Assembly: GCA_900770275.1 (NCBI GenBank)
Contig: CAAGJS010000129.1
Coordinates: forward strand, 1 to 7,331
Origin: Erysipelotrichaceae bacterium
GTDB taxonomy: Bacteria; Bacillota_I; Bacilli_A; Erysipelotrichales; Erysipelotrichaceae
Length of the DNA: 7,331 nucleotides
Reading direction: 5' to 3'
Positions 6,275 through 7,331 of the stretch are shown in pieces (position 1 is the stretch's first letter; each line of letters starts with the position of its first letter). The translations under genes and the position numbers were made by a program. The notes under the pieces are model-generated. The model saw only the letters and a program-made list of their open reading frames with translations. It made no database searches and was not told the DNA's origin.

Positions 6275-7267
6275 ATGAAATACATACCACTTGGAAACAC
6301 TGATCTCAACGCATCCATCATCGCTCTTGGCACCTGGGGACTTGGCGGCGGAAGCGTATGGGAAGATACAGATATCAATTCAGCGGATGATCTTCTCAGT
6401 GCAGCGATGGATTGCGGAATCAACTACATCGATACTGCCCCGGTCTATGGCATGGGCAGAAGCGAAGAACTGCTTGGCAAAGCACTCAGCGGCAGACGCG
6501 ACAGATTCCTTCTGCAGACAAAATGTTCCCTCAACTGGCGTAAAAACGACGGAACCTTTAAATACGCAAGAGACGGCTACACCGTCAATAACAATACGGG
6601 AAAAGAAGCGATCCGCAGGGATGTTGAAGAATCATTAGCGAGAATGCATACCGACTATATCGATGTGCTGATCGTCCACTATGTAAATTCCAGCTGGCCG
6701 GTAGAGGAAACGGTCTCTGCTCTGGAGGATCTGATCAAAGAAGGAAAGATCCGTGCCTATGGCATTTCAAACAGTCAGCCGCAGGATCTCGAAGCTTATG
6801 CCACATTTGGAAACCCGGCTCTCGTCCAGGAACAGTACAGTCTTCTCGCCCCGAAACATGGCGAATCCTATTTCCCGGCATGCACAAAGCACCATGCGGC
6901 CTTTCAGGTATACGGGGCACTGGAGGAAGGTTATCTCAGTGGTCCGGATCACCTGGAAAGAACGTATGGCGCGGGTGATATTCGTTCAAAACTGCCATGG
7001 AATAAGGAACCGTACCTGACGAACCTCAAAAAGCTGTACAACGAAGTTTGGACCCCTCTGACGCAGAAATATCACTGTTCCTATGCCAATCTCTTTGAGG
7101 CGTGGACCTTGCGCCAATATGACAATCTCAGCCTGCTGATTGGCTGCCGTCATGCCAGGACACTTCTGGATACGGCCAAGTGCCTGGATATCAATCTATC
7201 TTCGGAAGATCTGCAGCTTCTGTCGGATACCGCTAAGCCGGTACAGGTCGAATCTCTCGACAAGTAA
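6275..7267 (+). CDS. Aldo/keto reductase family oxidoreductase
   Basis: This cytosolic enzyme (330 aa, normal for the family) is predicted to reduce carbonyls of sugars or aldehydes with NAD(P)H, or the reverse. It has the TIM-barrel order of the family: strand 1 with IIALGTWGLGG (residues 15-25), then the full catalytic tetrad D53 and Y58 (in IDTAPVYG), K83 (in LLQTKC) and H135 (in DVLIVHY). KIRAYGISN follows at 158-166, and the cofactor-phosphate region LLIGCRHARTLLD is at 287-299. The start is firm, with AAGGAG six bases upstream. It resembles the IolS/general stress aldo/keto reductases of Bacillota, but the substrate is unknown. It is transcribed from its own promoter, divergent from the MATE gene, and is followed by a terminator, so it appears to be a single-gene unit. 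Confidence 0.94.
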   Translation: MKYIPLGNTDLNASIIALGTWGLGGGSVWEDTDINSADDLLSAAMDCGINYIDTAPVYGMGRSEELLGKALSGRRDRFLLQTKCSLNWRKNDGTFKYARDGYTVNNNTGKEAIRRDVEESLARMHTDYIDVLIVHYVNSSWPVEETVSALEDLIKEGKIRAYGISNSQPQDLEAYATFGNPALVQEQYSLLAPKHGESYFPACTKHHAAFQVYGALEEGYLSGPDHLERTYGAGDIRSKLPWNKEPYLTNLKKLYNEVWTPLTQKYHCSYANLFEAWTLRQYDNLSLLIGCRHARTLLDTAKCLDINLSSEDLQLLSDTAKPVQVESLDK

Positions 7268-7295
7268 TTCTGAAAACAATCAAGCAAACACATAC

Positions 7296-7321
7296 AAAAG
7301 GCAGCCTTGCGCTGCACTTTT
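7296..7321 (+). terminator. Rho-independent terminator after the aldo/keto reductase gene
   Basis: AAAAG plus GCAGC pairs with GCTGC plus CTTTT (10 bp with one bulged A at 7316) around a CTTGC loop, and T-rich sequence follows. The A/T-flanked arms mean it could also act on a convergent gene beyond the window. Confidence 0.8.
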
Positions 7322-7331
7322 GCTTTATTCC

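Noticed and set aside
1..7331. CRISPR arrays, insertion sequences, tRNA genes or a novel defence/mobile cluster.
   Set aside because: No spaced direct repeats, transposase motifs, terminal inverted repeats or tRNA folds were seen; the genes are ordinary housekeeping and metabolic ones.

Overview
The window looks like the chromosome of a low- to medium-GC Gram-positive bacterium (Bacillota). The evidence is a complete T-box leader in front of thrS, CcpA-type cre boxes in two sugar/polyol kinase promoters, a PTS-phosphorylatable type of glycerol kinase, and strong AAGGAG-like ribosome sites. Base composition appears roughly balanced by eye. A threonyl-tRNA synthetase without the N-terminal TGS domain, as in mycoplasmas, would fit Erysipelotrichia, but that placement is inference.

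Layout, left to right. Positions 1-884 (minus): a fructokinase-type PfkB kinase, cut by the window edge at its C-terminus. Positions 901-919: its -10 box and an overlapping cre-like operator. Positions 944-975: terminator of thrS. Positions 994-2775 (minus): thrS. Positions 2776-3079: no gene, but a well-formed T-box riboswitch (about 2800-3029) with its own promoter. Positions 3080-4576 (minus): glpK, with a promoter and cre at 4597-4625. Positions 4610-4843 (plus): the C-terminal relic of a sensor histidine kinase, lying tail-to-tail with the next gene. Positions 4840-6174 (minus): a MATE-family efflux transporter. Positions 6175-6274: a divergent spacer with a good plus-strand promoter. Positions 6275-7267 (plus): an aldo/keto reductase, followed by a terminator at 7296-7321.

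The genes do not form one pathway. They look like separate transcription units, each with its own signals. The shared theme is carbon control: the fructokinase and glpK promoters both carry cre-like sites, and GlpK also keeps the histidine that the PTS phosphorylates in Gram-positive enzymes. thrS is controlled independently by uncharged tRNA-Thr. I found no CRISPR array, insertion sequence, tRNA, rRNA or obviously novel multi-gene system. The most unusual items are the histidine kinase relic, whose 5' end doubles as the glpK control region, and the TGS-less ThrS.
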